Shown: in pieces, positions 1 through 9,235 of the stretch
How the letters are laid out: each line of letters begins with the position of its first letter
How positions within the stretch are numbered: the stretch's first letter is position 1
NCBI RefSeq assembly: GCF_002741985.1
Contig: NZ_APHW01000105.1
Location: forward strand, 1-64,000
DNA: 64,000 nucleotides
Reading direction: 5' to 3'
DNA from: Vibrio rotiferianus CAIM 577 = LMG 21460
Lineage (GTDB): Bacteria > Pseudomonadota > Gammaproteobacteria > Enterobacterales > Vibrionaceae
Translations under genes and position numbers: made by a program
Notes under the pieces: generated by a model
Seen by the model: the letters and a program-made list of their open reading frames with translations, nothing else
Databases searched by the model: none
Told to the model about the DNA's origin: nothing

Positions 1-229
1 AATCAAGAGAACTACACACTTCCTTAATTGATTTATTCCGTTGCAGTCCCATCCAAATAACAAGCCAAACCGCTTGTTGCGCTGGTAAACGTCGTCGCCT
101 AATACTTGCTTTAGATGTATCAAGCAAAGCTTGCTCTATCCATTCAAGTTGAATGGCATTAACTACAGACTCGTAGTTTTTACCATCCTCTATTGTTTCA
201 TGAGCCAAAACCAACTCTTGAGCAAACAT
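1..229 (-). CDS. IS4-family transposase, N-terminal part (partial)
   Basis: The first 76 residues of a transposase start at ATG 229 and run off the left edge. The translation contains the block SIRRRRLPAQQAVWLV followed by an MGLQRNKSI-like stretch, which is characteristic of the N-terminal domain of IS4 transposases, upstream of the DDE catalytic domain. The catalytic residues are outside the window, so integrity cannot be judged. A strong hairpin with a T run sits directly before the start codon. Confidence in the family is good because this N-terminal block is distinctive. Confidence 0.75.
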   Translation of the reverse strand, partial: MFAQELVLAHETIEDGKNYESVVNAIQLEWIEQALLDTSKASIRRRRLPAQQAVWLVIWMGLQRNKSIKEVCSSLD

Positions 230-262
230 AAAAAATCCCCACTAACGTTGTTAGTGGGGATT
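230..262 (-). terminator. Hairpin plus T run just upstream of the transposase start
   Basis: Two perfect 13-bp arms (AATCCCCACTAAC and its complement) are separated by 3 bases. On the minus strand they are followed by a T run that reaches the transposase ATG. The layout fits an intrinsic terminator that stops transcription entering the IS from outside, a known way for insertion sequences to limit transposase expression. It could also act on translation initiation. Confidence 0.6.
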
Positions 263-350
263 ATCATACGATCCCAAGATCATTCAAGTCTCTAAACCGA
301 TCAGCATTACTCCAAATTTGGAGGCGTTTTTAGTTCTGGAACCTGGTAGG

Positions 351-1451
351 TTAATCGAGTGACTTCTTGAAGCGAAGTGAAGCAACAAAGAGACCGATAA
401 CGGTAAACCCAAGCAGCCAAAGCGTATCTCGCCAAAGCTCCATCAAATCTGCCCCACGTAACACCACACCGCGAATGATGCGCATAAAGTGAGTCGCTGG
501 GAGCGCTTCGGATATCCATTGTGCTGCAACGGGCATCCCCTCATAGGGGAACATAAATCCTGATAGCAAAATGGATGGCAGCAGAATAAACACTGTCATT
601 TGCATCGCTTGAAGCTGTGTAGTGGCGATGGTTGAGATCACCAGACCTAGGGTTAGACTCGCGGCGATAAATAGTAGAGTTCCGAACAAGATCTGACTAA
701 TGGCACCGTTTATCGGCACGCCAAATATCCAGTGACCTAGACCAAGAATGATGAACACCTGAATTAAACCAACGAAGATGTAGGGAATGATCTTTGCCAC
801 CATGAGTTCAATGGAATGGATTGGCGTCGTAATCAGTAGCTCCAAATTGCCTCGCTCCCGCTCTCGAACAATGGCTGCACTGGTGAACAAAATCATCGTC
901 ATGGTCAGGATTACACCTAATAAACCGGGAACAATGTTCACCGCTGAGCGGCGACTCGGGTTGTAATACAGCGCAACTTCAAAGGTTTTGGTTGGAGCTG
1001 GGCGTATCTCAAAATCAAAGTCCGTCAACGGCATGGTTTGCAGAGAAAGAATCGCAGAGCTGATCATGGTGTCTGAACCGTCCACAATCCACTGCCCAAG
1101 CTCTCTACCTTGCACCATACGTTGGGTTAAATCGCTAGGCAGAATCAAAGCCGCACGAACAACACCATCCTGAATGGCTTGTTCTGCTTGCTCTGCGGTA
1201 GCGAAGGTTTCTACCACATCGACCACTTGAGTCACTTTGACGGATTCGGTGATCACGCGCCCGGCGGTACTGCCACTTTGATCGACGACACCAACGGGAA
1301 TGTTGCGAATATCGGTATTAATGGCAAAGCCGAACAGCAAAAGCTGAATCAGCGGGATCATCACGACCATGCCAAAGGTAATGCGGTCGCGTGAAAGCTG
1401 GCGGATCTCTTTGATCATCACCGCTTTCATACGGGCAATAGATTTCATCAT
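351..1451 (-). CDS. ABC-2 type exporter permease
   Basis: This is a 366-residue inner-membrane subunit of an ABC-2 exporter (YhhJ/YbhR-like). There is one N-terminal membrane segment (about residues 24-44), a large extracytoplasmic region (about 45-175) and a C-terminal group of membrane helices. The motif RERERGNLELLI near residue 198 is typical of ABC-2 permeases. The start codon overlaps the stop of the upstream ATPase gene by 4 bp, so the two are translationally coupled. It is last in a fusion protein-ATPase-permease operon, a layout used for drug or bile-type small-molecule export. The substrate cannot be read from sequence. Confidence 0.88.
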   Translation of the reverse strand: MMKSIARMKAVMIKEIRQLSRDRITFGMVVMIPLIQLLLFGFAINTDIRNIPVGVVDQSGSTAGRVITESVKVTQVVDVVETFATAEQAEQAIQDGVVRAALILPSDLTQRMVQGRELGQWIVDGSDTMISSAILSLQTMPLTDFDFEIRPAPTKTFEVALYYNPSRRSAVNIVPGLLGVILTMTMILFTSAAIVRERERGNLELLITTPIHSIELMVAKIIPYIFVGLIQVFIILGLGHWIFGVPINGAISQILFGTLLFIAASLTLGLVISTIATTQLQAMQMTVFILLPSILLSGFMFPYEGMPVAAQWISEALPATHFMRIIRGVVLRGADLMELWRDTLWLLGFTVIGLFVASLRFKKSLD

Positions 1452-2374
1452 TGGCGACCTTCTCCCGTAACACTGACAAACACATCTTCCAAGCTAGGAC
1501 GAGCAATGTTCATCTCGCAGCCTTCAAGCTCGGGAAAGGTATGGGTTAACCATTCTATCGGTTGTTCGATGCGCTGGTGGATTAAAATGCGCAATCGGAT
1601 TCCTAGCTGTGCGGCTGAGCGCACCTCTTCACGTTGAAGGACTTTCTCTTTCAGCTCGCGTAAGTTATCCGCTTTTACTTCAACGATGTTCACGCCCATT
1701 TGTGCCATGAGTTCTTCAGGCTCACCATCGGCGCGGATTTCACCCGCTTCCATAATCGCAAGACGATGGCAGCGCTCTGCTTCATCCATGTAGTGCGTTG
1801 TGACCAAAATCGTCGTGCCTTGGTCAGAGAGGTCAAACAACTGCTCCCAGAAATCGCGTCGGTTCTCTGGATCTACCGCAGATGTGGGTTCATCGAGAAA
1901 CAACAGTTCTGGTTTGTGCATGGTCGCTGCGGCGAGAGATAAGCGTTGCTTCTGGCCGCCACTCATTCCACCGACGCGCTGTTGACGCAGTTGGTCGAGT
2001 CCGTAGGTGGATAGCTGTTCTTCGATGCGAGCTTTCAGCGCCTTGGTTTCCATACCAAAGATTTGTCCAATAAACTCAAGATTCTCTTGAACGGTCAGAT
2101 CATCATAGAGGGAGAACTTTTGTGTCATGTAACCTATCTTAAGGCGCAGAAGCTCAGATTGTTTTGGGATCTCCAGTCCTAGTACATCCACATTGCCCTC
2201 GCTTGGGCTGAGTAGGCCTGTTAACACACGAATGGTTGTCGATTTACCGCAACCATTGGGACCAAGAAAGCCATAAATACTGCCTTTGGGCACATTAAGC
2301 GTGATGTTGTTGATGGCAGTGAAGTCACCAAACTTTTTCACTACGTTTTCAGCTTTTATCGCGTATTCGGTCAT
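1448..2374 (-). CDS. ABC exporter ATP-binding protein
   Basis: This 308-residue ATPase pairs with the adjacent permease. Visible motifs are Walker A GPNGCGKST (about residue 38), the ABC signature GGMSGGQKQR, Walker B LLFLDEPTSAVDP and the switch histidine in TTHYMDEAE. The C-terminal 80 residues form the extension seen in DrrA/YbhF-type ATPases. YbhF itself carries two nucleotide-binding domains, while this protein has one, as in DrrA and CcmA types. It lies 4 bp from the upstream HlyD gene and overlaps the permease gene, so all three are one operon. Confidence 0.9.
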   Translation of the reverse strand: MTEYAIKAENVVKKFGDFTAINNITLNVPKGSIYGFLGPNGCGKSTTIRVLTGLLSPSEGNVDVLGLEIPKQSELLRLKIGYMTQKFSLYDDLTVQENLEFIGQIFGMETKALKARIEEQLSTYGLDQLRQQRVGGMSGGQKQRLSLAAATMHKPELLFLDEPTSAVDPENRRDFWEQLFDLSDQGTTILVTTHYMDEAERCHRLAIMEAGEIRADGEPEELMAQMGVNIVEVKADNLRELKEKVLQREEVRSAAQLGIRLRILIHQRIEQPIEWLTHTFPELEGCEMNIARPSLEDVFVSVTGEGRQ

Positions 2375-2378
2375 TGGC

Positions 2379-3329
2379 TTACTCCACCAAATCCACTTGC
2401 GCTGGAATACCTGAAGGCAAGGATTGTGCGGAGTCTTGAAGGTCGACTTCTGCTAAGTACATCAAACGGGAGCGCTCTTCCTCAGTGAGCGCGAAATAAG
2501 GCGTGAATGAAGGCTCAGTCGCAACCCAACGAACGGTGCCGCTATATGGTTGCTCAACGCCATCTACATGCACGTTAACCGTTTTACCCGGAACAAAGTC
2601 GACTCGATAGTTAGCAGGAACGTAAACGCGGGCGTATGGGACACGGCTTGCTTGAATTACGGCAACAATACCGTTTACAGGAACGCGCTCACCAAGATTA
2701 AAGGGCAAGTTATCAAGTAGGCCATCACGCGTGGCGGTGATGGTCAATTCCGCTAGCTTTTGTGCTTGCAGAGCGACGTCTGCTTTCGCTGCCATGAGTG
2801 CGGCTTTCGCTTGCTCAATATCCTCAAGACGCGAGCCGGCGGTGAGTTTACTGAATTCCTCTTGTGAGGAGTCAAGTTCAGCGCGTGCTGAGTCTCTTGC
2901 TGCTAAGGCGGTGTCTTTTTCAGATTGACTGATGAGTTTCTTGCGAACCAGCTCCGCTTTGCGTTGGTAGTTCTTTTGCGCTTCTATCAATTGAGCTTCG
3001 GCTCTGGCAACGCGAGCTTGAGAGGCTGCGATGTCTTCTGGTCGTTCACCATTGGTCAATTTCAAAAGGTAAGCGTCCGCTTTGGCTTGTTCGGCGACTG
3101 CGTGAGCTAAAACCGCTTCTTGGTTCTTAGTATCGAGCTGAACCAGTACTTCACCCTCAGTCACTTGGCTGCCTTCCTTGATGGGTAGGGCGCGGATTAT
3201 TTCACTAGAGGTTGCGGTAAAGGTTACGCGGTCACGTTCTAGTGTGCCAAGGGCTTGCTGTCCGTCATCTTTGGAACAGGCAGTTAAAAGAGTAAGGGCC
3301 AAGGAGCCCAGAATAATTCGCTTCATCAT
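2379..3329 (-). CDS. HlyD-family periplasmic adaptor, lipoprotein
   Basis: This 316-residue membrane-fusion protein (YbhG/YhiI-like) links the ABC exporter to an outer-membrane channel. The N-terminus is a lipoprotein signal with lipobox LTAC (Cys about 18). It is followed by a split lipoyl domain (LPIKEGSQVTEGEVL), a long alpha-helical hairpin rich in Ala, Glu and Lys (about 80-195), and a beta-barrel domain (YARVYVPANYRVDFV). It is first in the exporter operon. No TolC-type gene is linked, so it presumably uses the housekeeping TolC. No dedicated regulator is adjacent. Confidence 0.88.
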   Translation of the reverse strand: MMKRIILGSLALTLLTACSKDDGQQALGTLERDRVTFTATSSEIIRALPIKEGSQVTEGEVLVQLDTKNQEAVLAHAVAEQAKADAYLLKLTNGERPEDIAASQARVARAEAQLIEAQKNYQRKAELVRKKLISQSEKDTALAARDSARAELDSSQEEFSKLTAGSRLEDIEQAKAALMAAKADVALQAQKLAELTITATRDGLLDNLPFNLGERVPVNGIVAVIQASRVPYARVYVPANYRVDFVPGKTVNVHVDGVEQPYSGTVRWVATEPSFTPYFALTEEERSRLMYLAEVDLQDSAQSLPSGIPAQVDLVE

Positions 3330-3668
3330 GCGACGCTTCCTCTAAGAAGGTGAGCTCGAGTTCGTATCAAGCTATAGAAGAGTGTGGGACGGTATTCAGT
3401 GTAACGTGAGTCAGTTTTGTCCGGCTAGGAAGATAATTCCTTCAATATTCATCAATTGATTAATTATCGGAATTGGCTTCACTATTGAATGCGTTTCTAA
3501 GAATATTCTTATTCAAATATAGTGGCTTAGCTTAAATAAGGTAGCGTTAGAGAGGATTAGTTGGAGAATCGAGATCGGGATCCGATTTTCGGTTTAACAA
3601 GCAAATAAAAAGCCCGGAGGGGGAACATCGGGCTTTTGAGATAAGTTTATCAGGGAGATAAACTAGGG
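3330..3668. other. Intergenic region upstream of the exporter operon
   Basis: The region holds the chemoreceptor terminator (3608-3637) and AT-rich sequence where the exporter operon promoter should lie. I see no convincing gene or operator in it. Confidence 0.5.
3608..3637 (-). terminator. Rho-independent terminator of the chemoreceptor gene
   Basis: The arms AAAAGCCCG and CGGGCTTTT flank a 12-base loop and give a T run on the minus strand. It lies 32 bp past the stop codon of the chemoreceptor gene. Confidence 0.85.
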
Positions 3669-5300
3669 TTACGCAGTTTTGAATTGGCCAACGATTTCTT
3701 GTAGACCAACCGCAAGTTCACTTAGGTCTTGGCAAGCAATTGCAGTCTGGCGAGAGCCTGTCGCCACTTCACTGGAGAACTGATTTATGTGCTCAACATT
3801 ACGATGCAGTTCTTCTGTTACAGAACTTTGCTCACTGCATGCACTTGCGATTTGAATACTCTTCTCGGCAATGTTGTCTGCACTTTGCTCGATCTGACCG
3901 ATGGTAGTGCCAGCTTTTTGGGCTTGTTCGACACAGATTTGAATTAAATCGCTGCTGTTCGTGGTTGCCGATACTGCACTTTTCGAGCAATTTTGCAGCT
4001 TACTAATGATGGCTACGATTTCCTCTGTCGATGATTGGGTACGACTTGCAAGGGTTCGTACTTCATCGGCAACCACCGCAAAGCCTCTGCCTTGTTCACC
4101 AGCTCGTGCTGCTTCAATTGCTGCGTTTAAAGCAAGCAGGTTGGTTTGTTCAGCGATATCCTGAATAACATCAACTACAACGCTGATGTTGGAGGCGTCA
4201 TGCTCAAGTTCGGTCACCATGGTGCCAACAGACTGAATGGCCACAGATGCTTCTTGAATCTGATCGATACATACTTGAACGACTTCTAAACCCTGTTTAG
4301 CGTCGTTTGAAGCGCCATTCGCTGTTTCCGAGGCAGCTTCTGTATTATTGGCTACTTCATTGACCGTGGCTTGCATTTCATTCATTGCAGTAGCAATTAA
4401 GTTCAGTTGCTGTTGCTGCTCATCCATGCCCGAAGAGGTTTGTTCTGAAATAGCGCTAACTTCTTCCGTCGCGGTACTTACCTGAGCCGTTGTTGAAGCA
4501 ATACTGTCGACAAGACTAAGAAGCTTTGCTTGCATGTCCACACACGCATCAGCCAATAGACCTAATTCATCATTGCCGATTTGATCACGAGGTAATTGAT
4601 AAGTCAGATCACCTGATGCAATTTTTGATGCCATTTCAACAACATAATTAAGTGGTGTGCAGATTTGTTTGGTTAAGTACATGCCTGCAATAAACATTAA
4701 AACTAACAAACCAACAATTGCAGCAATGCTGTATTTGATTGCGTTGGCGACAACAATATGCGCACCGTTAATGTCTTCAGAAATATAGGTTTGGTTTAAT
4801 TCAACAAGCCCACGAATTGCTTGCGATAACTCATTGAACGTAGAGAAACCATTGAGGAGAATTCTATTAGCTTCGTCTATGTTATCATTCAACAATAATT
4901 GTGCATAATTATTGTTGAATGCGCGATATCTTATCCAAGCATCTTTAACTTTATTAAAGGCATTATGATCTCGTTGGTCCCATAAGCCTTTTTCATATTC
5001 ATCTAAATACTGGTCGATTTTTTTCTCTGTGTCTTCCAAACCTTTTACCCAGCTTTGAAATTCAGGGTGATCAACGTTTGTAAGTAAAGAAAACTCATCT
5101 TTTCTAAGAATGCCAAGTTCAATCTCGGTATTCTTTACTAGAATAACACTTGGTACTGTTGTTTCTGAAAATACAACCAACTTGCCTTCAATTGTTTGTA
5201 TTTGAGAAGCAAAAAAGAATGACAGCGCTATAACTGAGAATGCAATAACTAAAATCAGCGCTCCGATTTTTTTTCTAACACTTAAATTGGATAAATTCAT
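3669..5300 (-). CDS. Methyl-accepting chemotaxis protein
   Basis: This is a 543-residue transmembrane chemoreceptor. TM1 is at about 10-32, then a periplasmic domain at 33-188 with the all-helical character of a four-helix-bundle sensor, TM2 at about 189-211, HAMP at about 212-265, and a cytoplasmic coiled coil. The coiled coil carries the hallmark signalling tip with NLLALNAAIEAARAGEQGRG. The C-terminus (VGQFKTA) lacks an NWETF-type CheR tether. It is a single-gene unit with its own terminator. The ligand is unknown: the sensor domain has no recognisable Cache or PAS motif. Confidence 0.93.
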   Translation of the reverse strand: MNLSNLSVRKKIGALILVIAFSVIALSFFFASQIQTIEGKLVVFSETTVPSVILVKNTEIELGILRKDEFSLLTNVDHPEFQSWVKGLEDTEKKIDQYLDEYEKGLWDQRDHNAFNKVKDAWIRYRAFNNNYAQLLLNDNIDEANRILLNGFSTFNELSQAIRGLVELNQTYISEDINGAHIVVANAIKYSIAAIVGLLVLMFIAGMYLTKQICTPLNYVVEMASKIASGDLTYQLPRDQIGNDELGLLADACVDMQAKLLSLVDSIASTTAQVSTATEEVSAISEQTSSGMDEQQQQLNLIATAMNEMQATVNEVANNTEAASETANGASNDAKQGLEVVQVCIDQIQEASVAIQSVGTMVTELEHDASNISVVVDVIQDIAEQTNLLALNAAIEAARAGEQGRGFAVVADEVRTLASRTQSSTEEIVAIISKLQNCSKSAVSATTNSSDLIQICVEQAQKAGTTIGQIEQSADNIAEKSIQIASACSEQSSVTEELHRNVEHINQFSSEVATGSRQTAIACQDLSELAVGLQEIVGQFKTA

Positions 5301-5657
5301 AATTCCACTGAATGTATAGGTTGTAAAAGATCGGATTCTAATTCTTGTAATAATAATATTGTGTGATGGGTGTCTCGAAATTTTTTAATGCGCTGTAAAA
5401 TAAGTTGGTTATCAAGTTATTGATATTTAGTTATTTTAGTTGAAGTGGTATGTATATATAAATAATAAACTCAATTATTATTTAGGTAAATAGTTATTTT
5501 AGAGTTTATTAATGTAAGGTGGTTAACTATGAAATGCTAGAGATTTATTCCCCCTTGTTTATTGTCACATTTCGCCATGAAACCAAAACTATGGCCTTGT
5601 AGTCCTCACGAAGAGTAGGCAAAGTCACCTCTTTAGTCCCTCTTAGGTTTAGTTTTC
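5301..5657. other. Divergent intergenic region, chemoreceptor / lactonase
   Basis: This is a very AT-rich 357-bp spacer holding the promoters of two divergent genes. I see no clear repeat or operator that would name a regulator. Confidence 0.4.
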
Positions 5658-6698
5658 ATGGAAGTTAGCAACAGCTTACGTTTTTTTGTTGGCACATACA
5701 CAGATTCCTTGAGTAAAGGAATTGAGTCTATTTCATTAGATACAGCGACTGGTCAACTATCGAGTCACCCAGCTCTGTTGAATACTTCTAACCCTTCATA
5801 TCTGCACCTGACCAAAAATGGTCTATATAGTTTTAATGAAGTGGAAGAAGCAGAAGGCTGCGAGCTTATTTTTTTGAACAAGCAGCAAACCCATTATATT
5901 GATATCAATGGCGACTATCCTTGTCACTTAGACTCTGACAGTTCAGAGAGTTTGCTTGCCGTAGCTAATTATGGGTCAGGGAATGTGAGCGTTTACCAAC
6001 TTGATAGTGAGGGTAAACCATTCTACCTGATAGCAAACTTATTCAACGAAGGCTGTGGCCCAAATTTACAGCGACAAACTTCACCGCACGCGCATCAAGT
6101 CAAGTTTTTGTGTCAGAGTTCCGAGTTATGGGTTGTCGATCTTGGCGCTGATCGTGTGTACATCTATGGCTATGCGGATAGTCAATTTGAGTTATGCCAA
6201 TCAATAGAATTGCCTGCGGGCGCAGGGCCTCGACATTTAGTATTGAATAAGAACGAAGACATTGCTTACATCGTTTGCGAGCTGTCTGAAACACTCGTTA
6301 CGCTAACAAAACAGGCTAATGAATGGTGTATTGAACATGAATGTGATCTTTTAAATGATAGCGAGAAAGGAGAGGCGGCGGCTGCGATTAAGCTTTCTTC
6401 ATGTGAGCAATTCTTATACGTATCGTGTCGGCACCAAAATAGAATTGTGCTATTCGATGTGAAGAGTGGGCAACCAGAAAGAATCCATGATATTGATTGT
6501 GGCGGGGCGTTTCCCCGAGATTTCACGATCAGCTCTGATGGTAAGTGGTTAATTGTTGCAAATCAGCATTCAAATAATATTGTTAGTTTCCAACGTGATG
6601 AACAGAGTGGGATGTTTAAGCCAACAGGGTTTGAAATTGAAATAGGCTCGCCAGTTTGTATCCTTGAGAGCAATACGAAAGATACCCAAGCTTTCTAA
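5658..6698 (+). CDS. Lactonase family protein (YbhE/Pgl-like seven-bladed propeller)
   Basis: This 346-residue protein belongs to the 6-phosphogluconolactonase (YbhE-type) beta-propeller family. The family N-terminus FFVGTYTDSLSKGI is present, as are repeated blade motifs such as SNPSYLHLTKNGLYSFNE, PRHLVLNKNEDIAYIV and FPRDFTISSDGKWLIVANQ. The last is the most conserved block of the family. There is no signal peptide, so it should be cytosolic. True Pgl enzymes hydrolyse 6-phosphogluconolactone, but several family members act on other lactones, so the substrate stays open. A bidirectional terminator separates it from the convergent HAD gene. Confidence 0.85.
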   Translation: MEVSNSLRFFVGTYTDSLSKGIESISLDTATGQLSSHPALLNTSNPSYLHLTKNGLYSFNEVEEAEGCELIFLNKQQTHYIDINGDYPCHLDSDSSESLLAVANYGSGNVSVYQLDSEGKPFYLIANLFNEGCGPNLQRQTSPHAHQVKFLCQSSELWVVDLGADRVYIYGYADSQFELCQSIELPAGAGPRHLVLNKNEDIAYIVCELSETLVTLTKQANEWCIEHECDLLNDSEKGEAAAAIKLSSCEQFLYVSCRHQNRIVLFDVKSGQPERIHDIDCGGAFPRDFTISSDGKWLIVANQHSNNIVSFQRDEQSGMFKPTGFEIEIGSPVCILESNTKDTQAF

Positions 6699-6724
6699 AA
6701 TTGTTTGGATAACTGTTGTTCACA

Positions 6725-6753
6725 AAAAACGCTCCGAAAGTCGGAGCGTTTTT
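6725..6753. terminator. Bidirectional terminator between convergent genes
   Basis: Arms AAAAACGCTCCGA and TCGGAGCGTTTTT flank a 3-base loop, with T runs on both strands. It lies between the lactonase and HAD stop codons. Confidence 0.9.
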
Positions 6754-6778
6754 AGTCGGTTAGATGAGTGGTCATTGG

Positions 6779-7429
6779 TTATGCCAGTTTTAACTCAGCT
6801 AATACGTGATGCAGTGAAGGGACAATCGCATGACCAAACCCGCGGACTTCGTCACAAGGCTCGACGAGGTCTGGAATCTGAAATGTAATCATCTTAGCTG
6901 AGACTGCAGAACGAACACCATTATTGGAGTCTTCAAAGGCTAAGCACTTCGTTGGGTCAACATTTAAGCGGCTTGCTGCAAGTAAGTAGATTTCTGGATC
7001 CGGTTTTCCGTGCGTGACCTCACAACCTGTAGTTAGGTTGTCAAAGTATTTACTTAGGCCAGCCAGTTCCAGTTTTTTCTTCGCAACTTCATTAGCTGTT
7101 GATGTCGCTACTGCAGTCGGGATGCCATTCTTTTTCAACCATTCCAGTAATTCTATGACCCCTTGCTTTACTGGGATGGCTTGGTGTTGTACTACTGCGT
7201 TGTAGCGAGTGCGCCACTCCTTGTGCAGACGATCAAGGTCTTCGCCATAAGCTTTACGGAAAATTACCTCGATTCCAGCCGCGTTGCGACCAATGATGGA
7301 GAGGTAGACGTCTTCATGAAATGGTAGGTTCTGAACTTCACACGCTTGTTTAAAAATGCGCATGCAAACTCGCTCAGTATCGAGTAGTAGACCATCCATG
7401 TCGAATATAGCAGCTTGGTAATTCATCAC
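6779..7429 (-). CDS. HAD-superfamily phosphatase (beta-phosphoglucomutase-like)
   Basis: This is a 216-residue subfamily IA HAD hydrolase. Motif I is DMDGLLLD (nucleophile Asp about 10), motif II is the Thr/Ser in VATSTANEV, the motif III Lys lies in HGKPDPEIY, and motif IV acidic residues are in AFEDSNNGV. The cap between motifs I and II is helical, as in YniC and beta-phosphoglucomutase relatives, which dephosphorylate sugar phosphates. The substrate is not predictable. The gene is monocistronic and lies near norR, with no obvious functional link. Confidence 0.88.
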   Translation of the reverse strand: MMNYQAAIFDMDGLLLDTERVCMRIFKQACEVQNLPFHEDVYLSIIGRNAAGIEVIFRKAYGEDLDRLHKEWRTRYNAVVQHQAIPVKQGVIELLEWLKKNGIPTAVATSTANEVAKKKLELAGLSKYFDNLTTGCEVTHGKPDPEIYLLAASRLNVDPTKCLAFEDSNNGVRSAVSAKMITFQIPDLVEPCDEVRGFGHAIVPSLHHVLAELKLA

Positions 7430-7512
7430 TTTACGACTTGTCGGTTGAGATAGTGTATTTTGACATAAGCTAACGGAATTTTCTTTGGTTATTCTATTTA
7501 CTTACTTGCTTT

Positions 7513-9066
7513 TTACTTTATACCCAAACGCTTCGCTAATCGGTGTAAGTTGCCGTTGTCCAGTTCCAACTGACGTGCCGTTGCAGCCCAGTTACCTTGG
7601 TTCTCTTCCAGTGCTCGAACAATCATTGCTTTCTGGAATGAGTCTGTGGCTTCTTTCAATCCGCCTTCTGGCAGCTCTAGCCCTGAGTTTTGCTCCGTTT
7701 CCTCGACGTATTTGCTGTTCTGATTTGGTGTTCGGATGTCAAAATCTTGCTCAACTAACTCAATGTTCATAGCGTGAGTACGTGCTTTTGCCAAAACACC
7801 AGCACGTTTAATGACATGTTCAAGTTCTCGTACGTTGCCAGGCCATGAATAGTCTTTGAGTGCCTGCACCAAAGTGGGAGACAAACGAATGCTGTTCAGT
7901 CCTAGTTTGCTTCTTAAATGTTCGGCAAAAAAGCCTGCTAGTAACACCACATCGTCTTCACGTTCACGAAGAGGTGGAACATGAAGCGGGAAGACGCTTA
8001 AACGATGATACAAGTCGGCTCGGAAACGGCCTGCCGTGACTTCCTCATGTAAAACACGGTTGGTCGCAGCGACAATGCGCGTGTTGACTCGGATATGGCG
8101 GTCATCACCTACGCGTTGGATGTCGCCATATTGCAGGGCGCGAAGTAACTTGGCTTGCAGCTCTAACGACAGTTCGCCGACTTCATCCAAAAACAGTGTG
8201 CCGCCATCGGCTTGTTCGAATTTGCCTTTTCGATTGCTGATGGCCCCAGTAAACGCGCCTTTTATGTGCCCAAATAGCTCACTTTCAGCAACCGATTCTG
8301 GTAACGCTGCACAGTTTAGGTAAACCAAAGTGTTACCAGAGCGACTGGATCGATGATGAATAGCATTAGCGACTAACTCTTTACCCACTCCTGTCTCGCC
8401 CGTAATCAGCACGGACAATTCAGTATCGGCGACTGCATCAATCTGCTCTTGAAGATTTTTCATGCCTTGAGAATGACCAATGATTTCATTGCTCAGGGTG
8501 CGTTTCTCAGCGTAAGAATCACGTGGCAAGCTCGCTTGTGTTTCTAATTGCTCTAGCAGGAGTGCAGTGTGTAAGCCACCTGCTGCCAATGCACTGACAA
8601 AGCGTAATTCTTGATTGCGCAGCCCATCAAATTGATTGGGGTCGAAGGCATCGATCGTTATTGCGCCAATCAATTGATCGTCGATCAGCAAAGGTAAGCC
8701 AATACACGAATGGACATGGAGTTTGTCTTCGTGGTTTGGGATCAAGCCATCATAAGGATCAGGTAAGTCGCTGTCAGAGGGAAAGCGCACGATGTCGCCA
8801 GCTCGGGCAATGGCTTCTAATCTTGGATGCTGCTCAATGGAGAAACGGCGTCCAAGCACTTCTTTCGCCAATCCATTGATCGCTAGAGGTTTAAAGTGCT
8901 GGTCTTCATACAAAAGAAGGGCAGAAGAGTCACACTTCAATACCTCTCGAATCGTGGTTAATAACGTATCAAAGCGAGCCTGTTGAGTGAGCGCCGAGTT
9001 AAGGTCTTGCGTGATGTGTAGCCATTGCGCGATTAAAGAAGTCATAGCCAATACCGATTGTGTCAA
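7513..9066 (-). CDS. norR: Nitric-oxide-sensing sigma-54 activator NorR
   Basis: This 517-residue bacterial enhancer-binding protein contains an N-terminal GAF domain, which in NorR binds NO through a non-haem iron. The AAA+ domain shows Walker A GETGVGKE, the sigma-54 contact loop GAFTGA and Walker B GGTLFLDEVGEL. The C-terminal Fis-type helix-turn-helix contains NWAATARQLELDNGNLHRLA. The gene is divergent from norV, and the spacer carries three GT-N7-AC boxes and a -24/-12 promoter, which supports assignment to NorR rather than a general enhancer-binding protein. Confidence 0.95.
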   Translation of the reverse strand: MTQSVLAMTSLIAQWLHITQDLNSALTQQARFDTLLTTIREVLKCDSSALLLYEDQHFKPLAINGLAKEVLGRRFSIEQHPRLEAIARAGDIVRFPSDSDLPDPYDGLIPNHEDKLHVHSCIGLPLLIDDQLIGAITIDAFDPNQFDGLRNQELRFVSALAAGGLHTALLLEQLETQASLPRDSYAEKRTLSNEIIGHSQGMKNLQEQIDAVADTELSVLITGETGVGKELVANAIHHRSSRSGNTLVYLNCAALPESVAESELFGHIKGAFTGAISNRKGKFEQADGGTLFLDEVGELSLELQAKLLRALQYGDIQRVGDDRHIRVNTRIVAATNRVLHEEVTAGRFRADLYHRLSVFPLHVPPLREREDDVVLLAGFFAEHLRSKLGLNSIRLSPTLVQALKDYSWPGNVRELEHVIKRAGVLAKARTHAMNIELVEQDFDIRTPNQNSKYVEETEQNSGLELPEGGLKEATDSFQKAMIVRALEENQGNWAATARQLELDNGNLHRLAKRLGIK

Positions 9067-9116
9067 TATGACTATTGTAGTGTCTTAATGACAATTTTCA
9101 ACTGTGTCTAAATGAC
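9062..9116. promoter_or_regulatory. Three NorR binding boxes
   Basis: Three 11-bp sites of the form GT-N7-AC occur at 9062-9072 (GTCAATATGAC), 9082-9092 (GTCTTAATGAC) and 9106-9116 (GTCTAAATGAC), spaced about 20-24 bp apart. This matches the three-site enhancer known from E. coli norR-norVW and lies upstream of the sigma-54 promoter of norV. Confidence 0.9.
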
Positions 9117-9170
9117 AGTTGTTAAAGTTGGGTTTGAATTAAAGCATTGAAATATATAGCAATTAAAAGT

Positions 9171-9186
9171 TGGCACGCCCAGTGCA
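9171..9186 (+). promoter_or_regulatory. Sigma-54 promoter of norVW
   Basis: TGGCACG (-24 element) and GTGCA (-12 element) are correctly spaced (consensus TGGCACG-N4-TTGCA). It lies about 50 bp before the norV start and downstream of the NorR boxes. Confidence 0.9.
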
Positions 9187-9235
9187 ATACAAGAAGAAAT
9201 TATTTTTGTTTATCCCGTCATTCAAGGTAGTAATT

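Larger units (their letters stand above)
1..309 (-). mobile_element. IS4-family insertion sequence, end fragment
   Basis: This is the 5' end of an insertion sequence running off the left edge. The segment holds the transposase N-terminus and its upstream leader. Read on the minus strand, the outer terminus begins TAATGCTGATCGG, which resembles the E. coli IS4 end (TAATGCCGATCAG, from memory). I therefore place the boundary at base 309, with chromosomal sequence from 310. The target duplication cannot be checked because the other end is outside the window. Confidence 0.6.
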
